A stretch of DNA of 64,000 nucleotides from Flavobacterium sp. (GCF_039595935.1 NZ_JBCNKR010000006.1:434001-498000), one strand, 5' to 3'. Positions 50,382 to 59,723 are shown, counted from the stretch's first letter. Translations and numbers: made by a program. The notes: generated by a model not told the origin, from the sequence alone.

Positions 50382-51374
50382 ATGTTTCCACTTCAAAGAA
50401 ACCGTCGTTTAAGAACCAATGAATCTATTCGTTCTTTAGTTCGTGAAACCAGTTTAAGTCCACAGGATTTTATGCTTCCAATGTTTGTTGCAGAAGGAAA
50501 AGATGTAAAATCAGCAATTCCTTCAATGCCGGGGATTTACCGTCATTCATTAGACAACACCATCAAAGAAGTAAAAGAAGCCTGGGATTTAGGAATCAAA
50601 GCGGTAAACATTTATGTAAAAGTTTCGGATAATTTAAAAGACAATAAAGGAACTGAAGCCTGGAACAAAGACGGTTTAATGCAGCAAACAATCCGTGCGA
50701 TTAAAGATGCTGTTCCGGAAATGATTGTAATGCCAGATGTGGCCTTAGATCCTTATTCAATTTATGGTCATGATGGAATCATCGAAAACGGTCAGTTAAT
50801 CAATGATGCAACGGTTGATGCTCTAACTCGTATGAGTTTAAGCCACGCTGAAGCGGGAGCTGATTTCGTAGCGCCAAGTGATATGATGGATGGACGTGTT
50901 TTGGCGATTAGAAAAGCACTAGAAGAAAACGGACATCATAATGTTGGAATTATGAGTTACAGTGCCAAATATGCTTCGGCATTCTATGGCCCTTTCCGTG
51001 ATGCTTTAGATTCTGCTCCGGTAGATTCTCAAAATATTCCAAAAGACAAGAAGACTTATCAAATGGATTATGCCAATAGAATTGAAGGAATTCGTGAAGC
51101 ATTATTAGATGTTGAAGAAGGCGCAGACATCGTAATGGTAAAACCTGGAATGGCCTATTTAGACATAGTTCGTGAAGTAAAAAATGCCGTTCACGTACCC
51201 GTTGCAGTTTACCAAGTATCTGGTGAGTACGCTATGGTAAAGGCTGCAGCCGAAAGAGGATGGTTAGATCACGACAAAATTATGATAGAGCAACTTTATT
51301 GCATTAAGCGTGCAGGAGCAAGTATTATCTCAACATACTTTGCAAAAGAAGCCTCAATAATTTTAAATAAATAA
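50382..51374 (+). CDS. hemB: Delta-aminolevulinic acid dehydratase (porphobilinogen synthase)
   Basis: 330 residues. Lys196 (SYSAKYASAFYGPF) and Lys254 (IVMVKPGMAYLD) are the active-site lysines. The three cysteines of zinc enzymes are replaced: Ala121, Asp123 and Asp131 in DVALDPYSIYGHDG. This is the Pseudomonas-like pattern, implying a magnesium-type rather than zinc-dependent enzyme. Condenses two ALA molecules to porphobilinogen. Two bases before a cytochrome c gene, forming an operon with it. Confidence 0.95.
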   Translation: MFPLQRNRRLRTNESIRSLVRETSLSPQDFMLPMFVAEGKDVKSAIPSMPGIYRHSLDNTIKEVKEAWDLGIKAVNIYVKVSDNLKDNKGTEAWNKDGLMQQTIRAIKDAVPEMIVMPDVALDPYSIYGHDGIIENGQLINDATVDALTRMSLSHAEAGADFVAPSDMMDGRVLAIRKALEENGHHNVGIMSYSAKYASAFYGPFRDALDSAPVDSQNIPKDKKTYQMDYANRIEGIREALLDVEEGADIVMVKPGMAYLDIVREVKNAVHVPVAVYQVSGEYAMVKAAAERGWLDHDKIMIEQLYCIKRAGASIISTYFAKEASIILNK

Positions 51375-51375
51375 G

Positions 51376-51774
51376 ATGAAGAAAGTATTATTTTTATCAG
51401 CCGTTTTAGCATTTGCATCTTGCAAAAATGAAGTTCCCGCAAATACAGACTCGACAACAGAAACTTATACCGAACGAGAAACTACAGAAGCCACAACACC
51501 TGAAGCTTTAGGAAAGGAAATCTTTGAAGGAAGAGGAAATTGTACTTCCTGCCATCAGCCTGACCAAAAAGTTATTGGCCCAAGTATTCAGGAGATTGCC
51601 AAAATATACAAAGATAAAAAAGGCGATATTCCAACGTTCTTAAAAGGAAACGCAGATCCTATTGTAGACCCAAGTCAGTTTACGGTAATGCAGACTAACT
51701 TTGCCGTTACAAAAACAATGTCTGATGAAGAGTTAAAAGCAATTGAAACTTATATTTACAGCCATTTAAAATAA
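51376..51774 (+). CDS. Lipoprotein c-type cytochrome
   Basis: 132 residues. Lipobox LAFASC (Cys16), then a Thr/Glu-rich flexible linker (about 20-42) and a single heme-binding CTSCH (Cys56, Cys59, His60). A distal methionine is expected in FTVMQTNF or TKTMSDEE. A mono-heme class I cytochrome on the periplasmic face of a membrane, probably an electron shuttle. It starts 2 bases after hemB, pairing a heme-synthesis enzyme with a heme protein. Confidence 0.9.
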   Translation: MKKVLFLSAVLAFASCKNEVPANTDSTTETYTERETTEATTPEALGKEIFEGRGNCTSCHQPDQKVIGPSIQEIAKIYKDKKGDIPTFLKGNADPIVDPSQFTVMQTNFAVTKTMSDEELKAIETYIYSHLK

Positions 51775-51859
51775 TTTATACGCAATTTCATTTTCCTGCT
51801 GACATACTGTTGTCACCACCTGAATATAAATTTGAGCTCAACTCAAAAATTAAGTAAAA

Positions 51860-52309
51860 ATGGATATTCATAATTTTAGCATTATTGGAATTTCTGTTAG
51901 AACAACTAACGAAAATGGGCAGTCAGGACAAGATATTCCTGCACTTTGGAACAAATTTATATCAGAAGGAATTGCTGATAAAATCGCAAATAAATTAAAC
52001 AACGATATTATTTGCGTTTACACGGATTATGAAAAAGATCATACTAAACCTTACACAACCATTTTAGGCTGCCCGGTAGAAAATTTAGATTCAATTCCGG
52101 AAGGTTTGACCGGCAAAATCATTGAAAGTGATAATTATGAAAAATTTGCTCCTAAAGGAAATCTTGCTGAAGGAATTGTTTATAACGAATGGCTTAAAAT
52201 ATGGGATTCTGGTTTAAACAGAATCTTTACCAGTGATTTTGAAATTTACGGAGAAAAAGCTCATAATCACGAAAATGCAGAAGTAGACATTTACATTGCA
52301 GTTCAATAA
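51860..52309 (+). CDS. GyrI-like effector-binding domain protein
   Basis: 149 residues forming a stand-alone AraC-effector/GyrI-like domain (SIIGISVRTTNENGQSGQDIPALWNKFI ... IICVYTDYEKDHTKPYTTILGCPV ... WLKIWDSGLNRIFTSDFEIYGEK ... VDIYIAVQ). Free-standing members bind small molecules or act as weak hydrolases; no DNA-binding part is present. Ends at a strong convergent terminator. Confidence 0.85.
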   Translation: MDIHNFSIIGISVRTTNENGQSGQDIPALWNKFISEGIADKIANKLNNDIICVYTDYEKDHTKPYTTILGCPVENLDSIPEGLTGKIIESDNYEKFAPKGNLAEGIVYNEWLKIWDSGLNRIFTSDFEIYGEKAHNHENAEVDIYIAVQ

Positions 52310-52318
52310 CCAATAAAA

Positions 52319-52341
52319 AACGGCGCTGTATCAGCGCCGTT
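52319..52341. terminator. Bidirectional terminator
   Basis: ACGGCGCT and AGCGCCGT pair around GTATC, with A runs before and T runs after. Located between convergent genes. Confidence 0.85.
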
Positions 52342-52357
52342 TTTCTATTTATAAATC

Positions 52358-54418
52358 TTACCAGATTTTAACTCGTTTTTCTGGAGTAACAAACATTTTA
52401 TCTCCGCTTTTAATTCCAAAAGCTTCATAAAAAGCATCCACGTTTTGAATTGGCACATACGCTCTGTACATTCCCGGTGAATGCGGATCAGTTTTCACCT
52501 GATTTTTAATCGCTTCGTCTCTCGTTTTGGTTCTCCAGACTGTTGCCCAGGAAATAAAGAAACGCTGTTCAGGAGTAAATCCGTCAATTAAACCCGGATT
52601 TCCGTGTGCTTTCAAATACAATTGCAAACCATCATAAGCCGCGTTGATTCCGCCTAAATCACCAATATTTTCTCCTAAAGTAAATTTACCATCAACATGA
52701 ATTCCCGGTAACGGTTCAAGAGCGCTGTATTGATCTGCTAATTGAGAACCTAATTTTGTAAACTGCTCTAAATCTTCTGGTGTCCACCAGTCAACAAGAT
52801 TTCCATCAGCATTATAACGAGCTCCTGAATCATCAAAACCATGAGATATTTCATGACCAATAACAGCTCCAATTCCACCATAATTTACAGCTTCATCAGC
52901 TTGGTAATTGTAAAATGGCGGCTGTAAAATGGCGGCTGGAAATACAATTTCATTATATGATGGGTTGTAATAAGCATTTACCGTTTGAGGCGACATTCCC
53001 CATTCTGTTCTATCAACCGGTTTATTTAGTTTTTCAATACCTTTTTTAAATCTCCATTTTGACAGGTTTTTAGAATTGCTGAAATAACTTCCGCCTTCTG
53101 CTACGCTTTTAATTTCAAGTGCCGAATAATCTTTCCATTTATCAGGATATCCCACTTTAATGGTAATTTTATTCAGTTTTTCAATAGCTTTCGCTTTAGT
53201 GTCTTTAGACATCCAAGCCAAATTATTAATACGGTTTTGGTACGCCGTAATAACATTATGAATCATATCCAATGCTTTGGTTTTTGCTTCAGCAGGAAAT
53301 ACTTTCTCTACATACAGTTTTCCAAGTGCTTCACCAATACCTCTGTTTACAACTTGTAACGCTTTTTCTTCGCGAGGTAATTCTTTTTTTGCACCTCTTA
53401 ATGTTTTGCTGTAAAAATCAAAATTTGCTGTTTCAATATCAGTAGATAATTTTGAAGCTGAAGTATTTAACAAGTCCCATTTCAAATATTCCTTCCACTG
53501 CTCTACTTTATTTTCAGTAAAAACGGTTTGCAGCGCTTTCATATAACGAGGTTCCATTACAACTACACTGTCTAGTTTTGCCAGACCAATACCTGTAAAA
53601 TAAGCATTCCAGTTAATGGCAGGTGTTAACTTTTGAAGTTCTGCAACTGTCATCGGGTTATATTGCAAACGGCTGTCTCTGCTTTCAACACGGTTTAATC
53701 TTGGTTTAGATAATTCGGTTTCAAAAGCTACGATTTCTGCTGCACTTTGTTTTGCTTTCTCTGGAGATTCTCCAATAAACTGCATCATTCTTGCAACGTG
53801 AAGTTCATATTTAGCGCGTTTTTCTTTAGAATCTTTATCGTCAGAAGTATAATAATCCTTGTCGCTCAAACCTAATTGACTTACGGCCAGACTTACTGAA
53901 TTTTTAGAACTGTTTTTTTCATCAGCTCCAATGTAAATTCCGAAGAAACCAGAACCGCCTTCCGGTTCCATTTCAACTAAATATTTTTGCAGATCAGCCA
54001 CATTTTTAATGGCGTCGATTTTTTTCAGATACGGTTTTAACGGAGTAATTCCTGCTTTGTTTCTACCCACAGTATCTAAAACCGTCAGAAATAAGTTAAC
54101 AGCTTTTCCCTGATCAGTATTCGATTTGTATTTTGGATTTTTTGATGCTTCTTTCAAAATAGACATCGCATCTTTATCTGTCCTTTTAATCAATTCATTA
54201 AAACTTCCCCAAGTGGTACGATCGCTTGGAATTTCAGTTTGATTAAGCCAGGTTCCATTTACGTATTGGAAAAAATCCTGACTCGGACTAATTTGGGTAT
54301 TCATGTAAGACACATTAATACCAGGCTCTTTTGGAGCAGCGTTTTGAGCATTAGCAGCTGTAAATGATAACATTACAGAAAAAGCACAAAACAACGGTTT
54401 ACTAAGTTGTTTTTTCAT
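52358..54418 (-). CDS. M13 family (neprilysin-type) metallopeptidase
   Basis: 686 residues with a signal peptide (about 1-24, FTAANAQ). Zinc ligands His522 and His526 in HEISH (catalytic Glu523) and Glu583 in GENIGDLGG, with Asp587. The substrate-binding VNAYYNPSYNEIVFP motif is present. Residues 30-330 form the M13 helical lid. Cleaves short peptides; expected in the periplasm or anchored outside. No T9SS domain, unlike the M4 protease. Monocistronic. Confidence 0.94.
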   Translation of the reverse strand: MKKQLSKPLFCAFSVMLSFTAANAQNAAPKEPGINVSYMNTQISPSQDFFQYVNGTWLNQTEIPSDRTTWGSFNELIKRTDKDAMSILKEASKNPKYKSNTDQGKAVNLFLTVLDTVGRNKAGITPLKPYLKKIDAIKNVADLQKYLVEMEPEGGSGFFGIYIGADEKNSSKNSVSLAVSQLGLSDKDYYTSDDKDSKEKRAKYELHVARMMQFIGESPEKAKQSAAEIVAFETELSKPRLNRVESRDSRLQYNPMTVAELQKLTPAINWNAYFTGIGLAKLDSVVVMEPRYMKALQTVFTENKVEQWKEYLKWDLLNTSASKLSTDIETANFDFYSKTLRGAKKELPREEKALQVVNRGIGEALGKLYVEKVFPAEAKTKALDMIHNVITAYQNRINNLAWMSKDTKAKAIEKLNKITIKVGYPDKWKDYSALEIKSVAEGGSYFSNSKNLSKWRFKKGIEKLNKPVDRTEWGMSPQTVNAYYNPSYNEIVFPAAILQPPFYNYQADEAVNYGGIGAVIGHEISHGFDDSGARYNADGNLVDWWTPEDLEQFTKLGSQLADQYSALEPLPGIHVDGKFTLGENIGDLGGINAAYDGLQLYLKAHGNPGLIDGFTPEQRFFISWATVWRTKTRDEAIKNQVKTDPHSPGMYRAYVPIQNVDAFYEAFGIKSGDKMFVTPEKRVKIW

Positions 54419-54621
54419 TAATTTATATGTTTCGAGTGTTTATACAAACATATTGTTAATATTGATAACTTCATGTTAAAATTTTTGCAATAATCGAGGC
54501 AATAAATTCTGTTATTTCATTCTAATAGAAACTATCAATTATTTTCATGAATTAAAACGCTGTTTCTCTGCGATAATTGAAATTGTTTTTGGAATATTTG
54601 TTTATCAAATTATACTCAAAA

Positions 54622-55545
54622 ATGAAAGCAAAAATTCAGAATGCCTTTTCCGGAAAAATTGAAGCTATTGGTTTACCCATTTTGGCAGTATGCTGGGTAA
54701 GTTTTTTTTGGGGAACGACCTGGCTGGCGTCAAAAGAAGGTGTTAAACATATGCCGGCTCTGCAGCTTGCTACCATTCGCCAGTTTTTTGGCGGCTTACT
54801 GTATGTGGTTTATTTTGTTCTGAAAAAAGAGCCGTGGCCAAAAGGAAAACAATGGCGTACTATTATCATTTTGAGTTTTCTGAATTTTGTTTGCAGCAAC
54901 GGCTTAAGTACCTGGGGCGTAAAATATATGACAAGCGGACTGGGCGCCATCATCAGTGCGCTTTTTCCAGTCTGGATTATCATCATCAATTTCTTTAATG
55001 GAGAACGAATTGCCAAAATGGCTTTACTGGGAATTTTAATCAGTTTTGGCGGAATTTGTGTAATCTTTATTGATTATATCGCCGATTTTTTGAATCCTGA
55101 TTTTCAATTCGGAATTTTTCTAATGACAGCGTCAACGGTTACCTGGGCTTTTGGAATTCTACAAACCAAGAAAAAGGCGGCCAGTTTTAATCCGTATTTT
55201 AGTCTTGGACTGCAAATGTTGATTTCGAGTATATTTCTTTTTGGAATTACGGAAAGCACGGGAGTTAATATTCCTATGAATGAAATTCCATCTGAATCGT
55301 GGTTGTCTATTATTTACCTGGTTATCGTAGGTTCGGTTTTAACTTTCATTGCTTTTATTTATTCGCTTCAGCATCTTCCAACAGAAATCAGCAGTATTTA
55401 TGTATACATCAACCCGATTGTAGCAATGGTTTTGGGTTCGATTATTTTTGGCGAAACACTTTCTCAGGCAATTGTAATTGGTTCAGTTGTGACTTTAGCT
55501 GGTTTGTATATGGTAAATAAATCAATTCGAAAACCTAAAATTTAG
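54622..55545 (+). CDS. EamA-family (DMT) transporter
   Basis: 307 residues from ATG 54622; the longer frame would need TTG at 54577. Ten membrane helices in two EamA halves (e.g. LPILAVCWVSFFWGTTWLASKEG; IYLVIVGSVLTFIAFIYSLQHLPTEISSIYVYINPIVAMVLGSIIFGE). Exports amino acids or other metabolites; substrate unknown. Confidence 0.9.
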   Translation: MKAKIQNAFSGKIEAIGLPILAVCWVSFFWGTTWLASKEGVKHMPALQLATIRQFFGGLLYVVYFVLKKEPWPKGKQWRTIIILSFLNFVCSNGLSTWGVKYMTSGLGAIISALFPVWIIIINFFNGERIAKMALLGILISFGGICVIFIDYIADFLNPDFQFGIFLMTASTVTWAFGILQTKKKAASFNPYFSLGLQMLISSIFLFGITESTGVNIPMNEIPSESWLSIIYLVIVGSVLTFIAFIYSLQHLPTEISSIYVYINPIVAMVLGSIIFGETLSQAIVIGSVVTLAGLYMVNKSIRKPKI

Positions 55546-55548
55546 TTA

Positions 55549-55609
55549 GCCACGAATTCACGAATTATTTTTTATTCAATTCATTAATTTTAATTCGTGA
55601 ATTCGTGGC
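55549..55609. repeat. Perfect 19-bp inverted repeat GCCACGAATTCACGAATTA
   Basis: Arms at 55549-55567 and 55591-55609 are exact complements; each arm also contains GAATTC and two CACGAATT words. It lies immediately after the DMT transporter stop and may end its transcript, though no T run follows. The AGCCACAGATTAT pair near 36.1 kb is built alike. Confidence 0.75.
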
Positions 55610-55645
55610 GAAAAACTCCTTGTCATTTGTTAAAAACCATTAAAA

Positions 55646-55679
55646 TTGTGCCTTTTAAAATGGTCTTTTCGTATTTTTG
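55646..55679 (+). promoter_or_regulatory. Promoter of the SCO gene (TTG-N23-TATTTTTG)
   Basis: TTG at 55646-55648 and TATTTTTG at 55672-55679. The ATG at 55695 is only 16 bases downstream, so the leader is very short. The box overlaps a TTG-initiated longer frame and argues against it. Confidence 0.5.
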
Positions 55680-55694
55680 CGCCAAATTATTTTT

Positions 55695-56360
55695 ATGAAA
55701 TCGCTTCTTTATAAATACCGCAAATTCTTCATTGTATTAATTGTCTTTTCGGTTGTCACTATATCTTTATTTTATTCGGCATTAAAGCCACAAAAAACAC
55801 TTCCTATTTATAACCCTGCCGATGTAAACCCTGAGTTGGTTGACAGTACGATTCAGTATAAAAGTAAATACCATACCATCGCTGATTTTTCGTTTGTAAA
55901 CCAAAACGGCGATACAATTACTCAAAAAAATTACGAAGGCAAAATTTATGTTGCCGACTTTTTCTTTACTACCTGTGGATCAATCTGTCCAAAAATGTCG
56001 ACAAATCTTGTTGAAGTTCAAAAGGCCGTTTTAAACAATCCAAAAGTAATGCTGCTTTCTCATACTGTTTTTCCAGAAGTAGACAGTGTTTCGGTTTTAA
56101 AAGCTTATGCGGTAAAATATGGCGTTGTAGACAGTAAATGGAATTTGGTTACCGGAGATAAAAAAGAAATCTACACCATGGCCAGAAAATCCTATCTGGC
56201 TGTAAAATTAGGCCGTCCGGATCAGCTTTATGATATGGTTCATACTGAGAATTTTGTTTTGGTAGATCAAAAAAGACGCGTTCGCGGATTTTATGACGGA
56301 ACTAAAAAAGAAGAAATTGAACGCCTTATTGAAGACATAAATTTCTTATCTAAAGAGTAA
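55695..56360 (+). CDS. SCO1/SenC-family protein
   Basis: 221 residues with an N-terminal membrane anchor (about 10-30). The thioredoxin-like domain has Cys94-x3-Cys98 in FFFTTCGSICPKM and His183 in DMVHTENF, the three copper ligands of SCO proteins. It delivers copper to the CuA site of cytochrome oxidase or acts as a thiol reductase in the periplasm. No oxidase genes are adjacent; the Feo iron-uptake genes follow. Confidence 0.92.
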   Translation: MKSLLYKYRKFFIVLIVFSVVTISLFYSALKPQKTLPIYNPADVNPELVDSTIQYKSKYHTIADFSFVNQNGDTITQKNYEGKIYVADFFFTTCGSICPKMSTNLVEVQKAVLNNPKVMLLSHTVFPEVDSVSVLKAYAVKYGVVDSKWNLVTGDKKEIYTMARKSYLAVKLGRPDQLYDMVHTENFVLVDQKRRVRGFYDGTKKEEIERLIEDINFLSKE

Positions 56361-56409
56361 AATTCCTTATTTTTAGAAACATTTAGCATTTTCCAAAGTG
56401 AATATTGTC

Positions 56410-56438
56410 TTGGAATAGATAATTATTACCTATTTTTG
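56410..56438 (+). promoter_or_regulatory. feoAB promoter (TTG-N18-TATTTTTG)
   Basis: TTG at 56410-56412 and TATTTTTG at 56431-56438 fit the Bacteroidota promoter. The feoA start is 26 bases downstream. Confidence 0.55.
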
Positions 56439-56463
56439 CAATCTAAATTCAATCTAAATAAGC

Positions 56464-56703
56464 TTGCAAAATACTATCCACACTCTGAAAAAAGGCGATA
56501 AAGCCATTATCAAAGATTTTGATATAGATCTTATTCCTCTAAAATTATTAGAAATGGGTTGTCTGCCTGGCAGCTTAGTTGAATTATTGCATATTGCTCC
56601 TTTTGGAGACCCTCTATATTTAGACATTAATGGTTCACATGTTGCGATTCGTGTTGAAACTGCTCGTGAAATTGAAGTTGAACCTGTCCAAAACAATTTA
56701 TAA
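56464..56703 (+). CDS. feoA: Ferrous iron transport protein A
   Basis: 79 residues of SH3-like FeoA fold (TLKKGDKAIIKDFD ... KLLEMGCLPGSLVELLHIAPFGDPLYLDINGSHVAIRVETAREIEVEPV). The start must be TTG: an in-frame stop lies at 56455-56457 and the first ATG is 30 codons in, inside the conserved fold. FeoA binds and regulates FeoB. Overlaps feoB by one base (TAATG). Confidence 0.92.
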   Translation: MQNTIHTLKKGDKAIIKDFDIDLIPLKLLEMGCLPGSLVELLHIAPFGDPLYLDINGSHVAIRVETAREIEVEPVQNNL

Positions 56704-58802
56704 TGAGCGTTCAGAATATCAATGTTGCCCTTATCGGAAATCCTAATGTTGGGAAAACTTCTGTTTTTAATCAATTAACAGGTTTAAATCAACAAGTTGG
56801 AAATTATCCAGGAATTACTGTTGAGAAAAAAATAGGTTTTTGCAAATTACCTCATAATGTAAAAGCAAATATTCTCGATTTGCCGGGAACATATAGTTTG
56901 AACGCCAGTTCGATGGACGAAAGTGTTGTAATTGAACTTTTACTCAACAAAAACGATAAACTATATCCCGACGTTGCCGTTGTGATAACGGATGTTGAAA
57001 ATCTGAAAAGAAATCTTCTGATTTTTACTCAAATAAAAGATCTTGAAATTCCGACGATCTTGGTTATCAATATGGCGGATCGTATGCAGAGCAAAGGAAT
57101 TTCTTTAGATATTCCGCTTTTAGAAGAAAAACTAAAAACCAAAATTGCTTTAGTAAGTTCACGCAAAGGTTTAGGAATTGAAGAATTAAAAGAATTGATA
57201 GTTTCTTATAAAACCGTTCCGCATGAACCTTGCTTAAATGCATCGGTAATTGACCCCGAGTATTTTCAAAAATTACAGCATGCTTTTCCAAACCAATTAA
57301 TGTATAAATTGTGGCTGGTAATTACTCAGGATGTCAATTTTTCAAATTTAGATCGAAATGAAATTCGCAATACTTTTACCAAATCTCATTCAGAATTAAA
57401 GCGTTTACAACAAAAAGAAACCATCAAAAGATATCAGTTTATAAATGATGTTTTAAAAGAAGGTTTAAAAATCGATACAGAAGCGGCTACTGATTTTAGA
57501 GCAAAACTGGATCGTGTTTTAACCCATAAGTTTTGGGGTTATGCTATTTTCCTTTGCATTTTATTTATCATTTTCCAGTCTATTTTCAGCTGGTCGACAA
57601 TTCCTATGGATTTCATTGACGGTACTTTTGCTTCTTTGAGCAGTTATGCCGCTGAAAAATTGCCAAGCGGTATTTTGACTGATTTAATTTCGCAGGGAAT
57701 TATTCCGGGAATTGGCGGTGTTATTATTTTCATTCCACAAATTGCTTTCTTGTTTTTATTCATCTCAATACTCGAAGAAAGCGGTTATATGAGCCGGGTG
57801 GTTTTTTTAATGGATAAAATCATGCGCAAATTCGGGCTCTCCGGGAAAAGCGTTGTGCCATTAATTTCAGGAACTGCTTGTGCTATTCCGGCGATTATGG
57901 CCACACGAAATATTGAAAACTGGAAAGAACGCCTTATTACGATCTTAGTAACGCCATTCACAACTTGTTCTGCAAGACTACCCGTTTATGCGATTATGAT
58001 TTCATTAGTGATTCCGAATAAACGTGTTCTTGGAATTTTAAATTTACAAGGTTTATCACTAATGTTATTATACCTTTTAGGATTCTTTATGGCGATTCTA
58101 TCGGCTACAATTTTAAATAAAATTTTGAAGTTTGAATCGAAAACCTATTTCGTTGTTGAAATGCCAAGCTATAAACTGCCGCTTTTTAAAAACGTTGGAA
58201 TTAATGTTGTAGAAAAAACAAAAGCGTTTGTTTTAGGAGCAGGTAAAATCATTCTGGCAATTTCGGTTATTTTATGGTTTTTGGCTTCTTTCGGACCTGG
58301 AAAAGAATTTAACGAAGCCGAAACTATCGTTAAGGAAAAATTTGCCCACACAACTTTAACTGAAACTCAGTTTGAGAATGAAGTTGCTTCTCAAAAAATA
58401 GAGAATTCATATATCGGAATAATGGGCAAGACCATTGAACCTGTAATTTCTCCATTGGGTTACGATTGGAAAATTGGGATTGCTATTATCAGTTCTTTTG
58501 CCGCACGCGAAGTTTTAGTGGGAACACTGGCTACTATTTACAGCGTTGGAGACAGTGATAATGAATCGACCATTAAAAGCAGAATGCAAAAAGAAGTAAA
58601 TCCTGAAACCGGAGAAAAGGTTTTTAACTTTGCAACCGGTATTTCATTATTGTTATTTTATGCTTTTGCCATGCAGTGCGCCAGTACATTGGCCATTACT
58701 AAAAAAGAAACTAATTCATGGAAATGGCCGGTAATGCAGCTTTTCTTTATGAGTGGTCTGGCTTATATTACAGCGCTTGTGGCTTATCAATTTTTAAAGT
58801 AA
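56703..58802 (+). CDS. feoB: Ferrous iron transporter FeoB
   Basis: 699 residues. N-terminal G domain with GNPNVGKTS (12-20), DLPGTYSL (about 58-65) and INMAD. The membrane part has the paired Gate blocks (FIPQIAFLFLFISILEESGYMSR; GTACAIPAIMATRNIENWKERLITILVTPFTTCSARLPVYA). Imports Fe(II) using GTP. Complete; followed within 6 bases by a small Cys-rich membrane protein gene. Confidence 0.96.
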   Translation: MSVQNINVALIGNPNVGKTSVFNQLTGLNQQVGNYPGITVEKKIGFCKLPHNVKANILDLPGTYSLNASSMDESVVIELLLNKNDKLYPDVAVVITDVENLKRNLLIFTQIKDLEIPTILVINMADRMQSKGISLDIPLLEEKLKTKIALVSSRKGLGIEELKELIVSYKTVPHEPCLNASVIDPEYFQKLQHAFPNQLMYKLWLVITQDVNFSNLDRNEIRNTFTKSHSELKRLQQKETIKRYQFINDVLKEGLKIDTEAATDFRAKLDRVLTHKFWGYAIFLCILFIIFQSIFSWSTIPMDFIDGTFASLSSYAAEKLPSGILTDLISQGIIPGIGGVIIFIPQIAFLFLFISILEESGYMSRVVFLMDKIMRKFGLSGKSVVPLISGTACAIPAIMATRNIENWKERLITILVTPFTTCSARLPVYAIMISLVIPNKRVLGILNLQGLSLMLLYLLGFFMAILSATILNKILKFESKTYFVVEMPSYKLPLFKNVGINVVEKTKAFVLGAGKIILAISVILWFLASFGPGKEFNEAETIVKEKFAHTTLTETQFENEVASQKIENSYIGIMGKTIEPVISPLGYDWKIGIAIISSFAAREVLVGTLATIYSVGDSDNESTIKSRMQKEVNPETGEKVFNFATGISLLLFYAFAMQCASTLAITKKETNSWKWPVMQLFFMSGLAYITALVAYQFLK

Positions 58803-58808
58803 AAAGTT

Positions 58809-58931
58809 ATGGTACAAGAAATTATAGCCTTTGCAATATTACTTTTGGCAGTAGGGTTTTTAATTAAAAAATTCTTTTGGAAATCAAAAAAGAAAAAAGA
58901 CTGCGGCGATGGTAATTGCGGCTGCTCGTAA
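58809..58931 (+). CDS. FeoB-associated Cys-rich membrane protein, 40 residues
   Basis: A 40-codon gene beginning six bases after the feoB stop: one membrane helix (IIAFAILLLAVGFLI), a basic stretch (WKSKKKK) and a terminal DCGDGNCGCS with three cysteines. This matches the small Cys-rich proteins found next to FeoB in many bacteria, which may stand in for FeoC. Too short for usual gene cut-offs, but supported by the operon, the membrane pattern and the terminator straight after. Confidence 0.82.
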   Translation: MVQEIIAFAILLLAVGFLIKKFFWKSKKKKDCGDGNCGCS

Positions 58932-58950
58932 AACCTTATTTCATAAACTA

Positions 58951-58993
58951 GAAAAAGCTTTACAGGGATTTTTAATCCTTATAAAGCTTTTTC
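58951..58993. terminator. Feo operon terminator, bidirectional
   Basis: GAAAAAGCTTTA at 58951-58962 pairs with TAAAGCTTTTTC at 58982-58993, followed by TTTTTTT. Convergent genes on either side. Confidence 0.8.
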
Positions 58994-59009
58994 TTTTTTT
59001 ATGCTTTCC

Positions 59010-59582
59010 TTACTTTTTTACCGTTTTACCAACAGTTGGTTTACTGAAAATGTTACCCGAAATTTTAACTTTATGCATTCCCATGTATTCTGCAAACTCA
59101 TCAAGCTGTTTTTTCAGTTCATCTTCATTTCCATCAACCGGAATATCAGCATACCATTCTAAAAGAACAGCACGTTTAAAGAAAATATTAGTCATTCTGT
59201 AATAATATCTCGGATCATCAACACTAAAACGTCTTTGAAAAAGTACAGTGCGGTTGTCGATTTTTTGATAGAAACATTTGTCTATTGAAGGCTGACATTC
59301 GTTGTTGACATAGTATTCCAAAACCGCATCAGAATAATCGATCTCGTCTTTGGCGGCAGAAATTTTTAAGGTTATTCCTTTGCGTTCAGCTACAGCCGCT
59401 TCTGAAACTATAGTAAATTTCCATTCAGGTGTACTTTCTACTGTAACCAAATCATTTCCAAATCTAATTTTTGAGGTAAGAACAGAATCCTTACCTGTAA
59501 TCACCATTTCGTCTTTAACTGATACTTGTGCCAAACAAAATGTACTAAATAAAACTGCAATAATTAAGTAAAGTTTTCTCAT
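59010..59582 (-). CDS. Secreted protein of unknown function
   Basis: 190 residues from ATG 59582 (MRKLYLIIAVLFSTFCLAQ, signal peptide); a longer frame adds nine codons without leader character. The rest is beta-rich with charged patches (GNDLVTVESTPEWKFTIVSEAAVAERKGITLKISAAKDEIDYSD; RTVLFQRRFSVDDPRYYYRMTNIFFKRAVLLEWYAD). Three cysteines remain in the mature chain. No family was recognised. Confidence 0.7.
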   Translation of the reverse strand: MRKLYLIIAVLFSTFCLAQVSVKDEMVITGKDSVLTSKIRFGNDLVTVESTPEWKFTIVSEAAVAERKGITLKISAAKDEIDYSDAVLEYYVNNECQPSIDKCFYQKIDNRTVLFQRRFSVDDPRYYYRMTNIFFKRAVLLEWYADIPVDGNEDELKKQLDEFAEYMGMHKVKISGNIFSKPTVGKTVKK

Positions 59583-59608
59583 TAAATAATTTGTTTTAGG
59601 ATAAGTCA

Positions 59609-59616
59609 CAAATATA
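59609..59616 (-). promoter_or_regulatory. Candidate -7 box for the secreted unknown
   Basis: Minus-strand TATATTTG, 26 bases upstream of ATG 59582 and upstream of the longer alternative start's first codon. Confidence 0.4.
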
Positions 59617-59715
59617 TTAAATGTTAAGAAAATTACTATTTTTATTTGATGAAGATTCTATCTTATGTTATTATTTTTAAATCTTTTAAGTCCTGTTCTT
59701 AAACTATTTCAGAAT

Positions 59716-59723
59716 TAATTTTG
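59716..59723 (+). promoter_or_regulatory. Candidate -7 box for the 37-residue gene
   Basis: TAATTTTG matches TAnnTTTG, 21 bases upstream of the small gene ATG. Confidence 0.4.
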
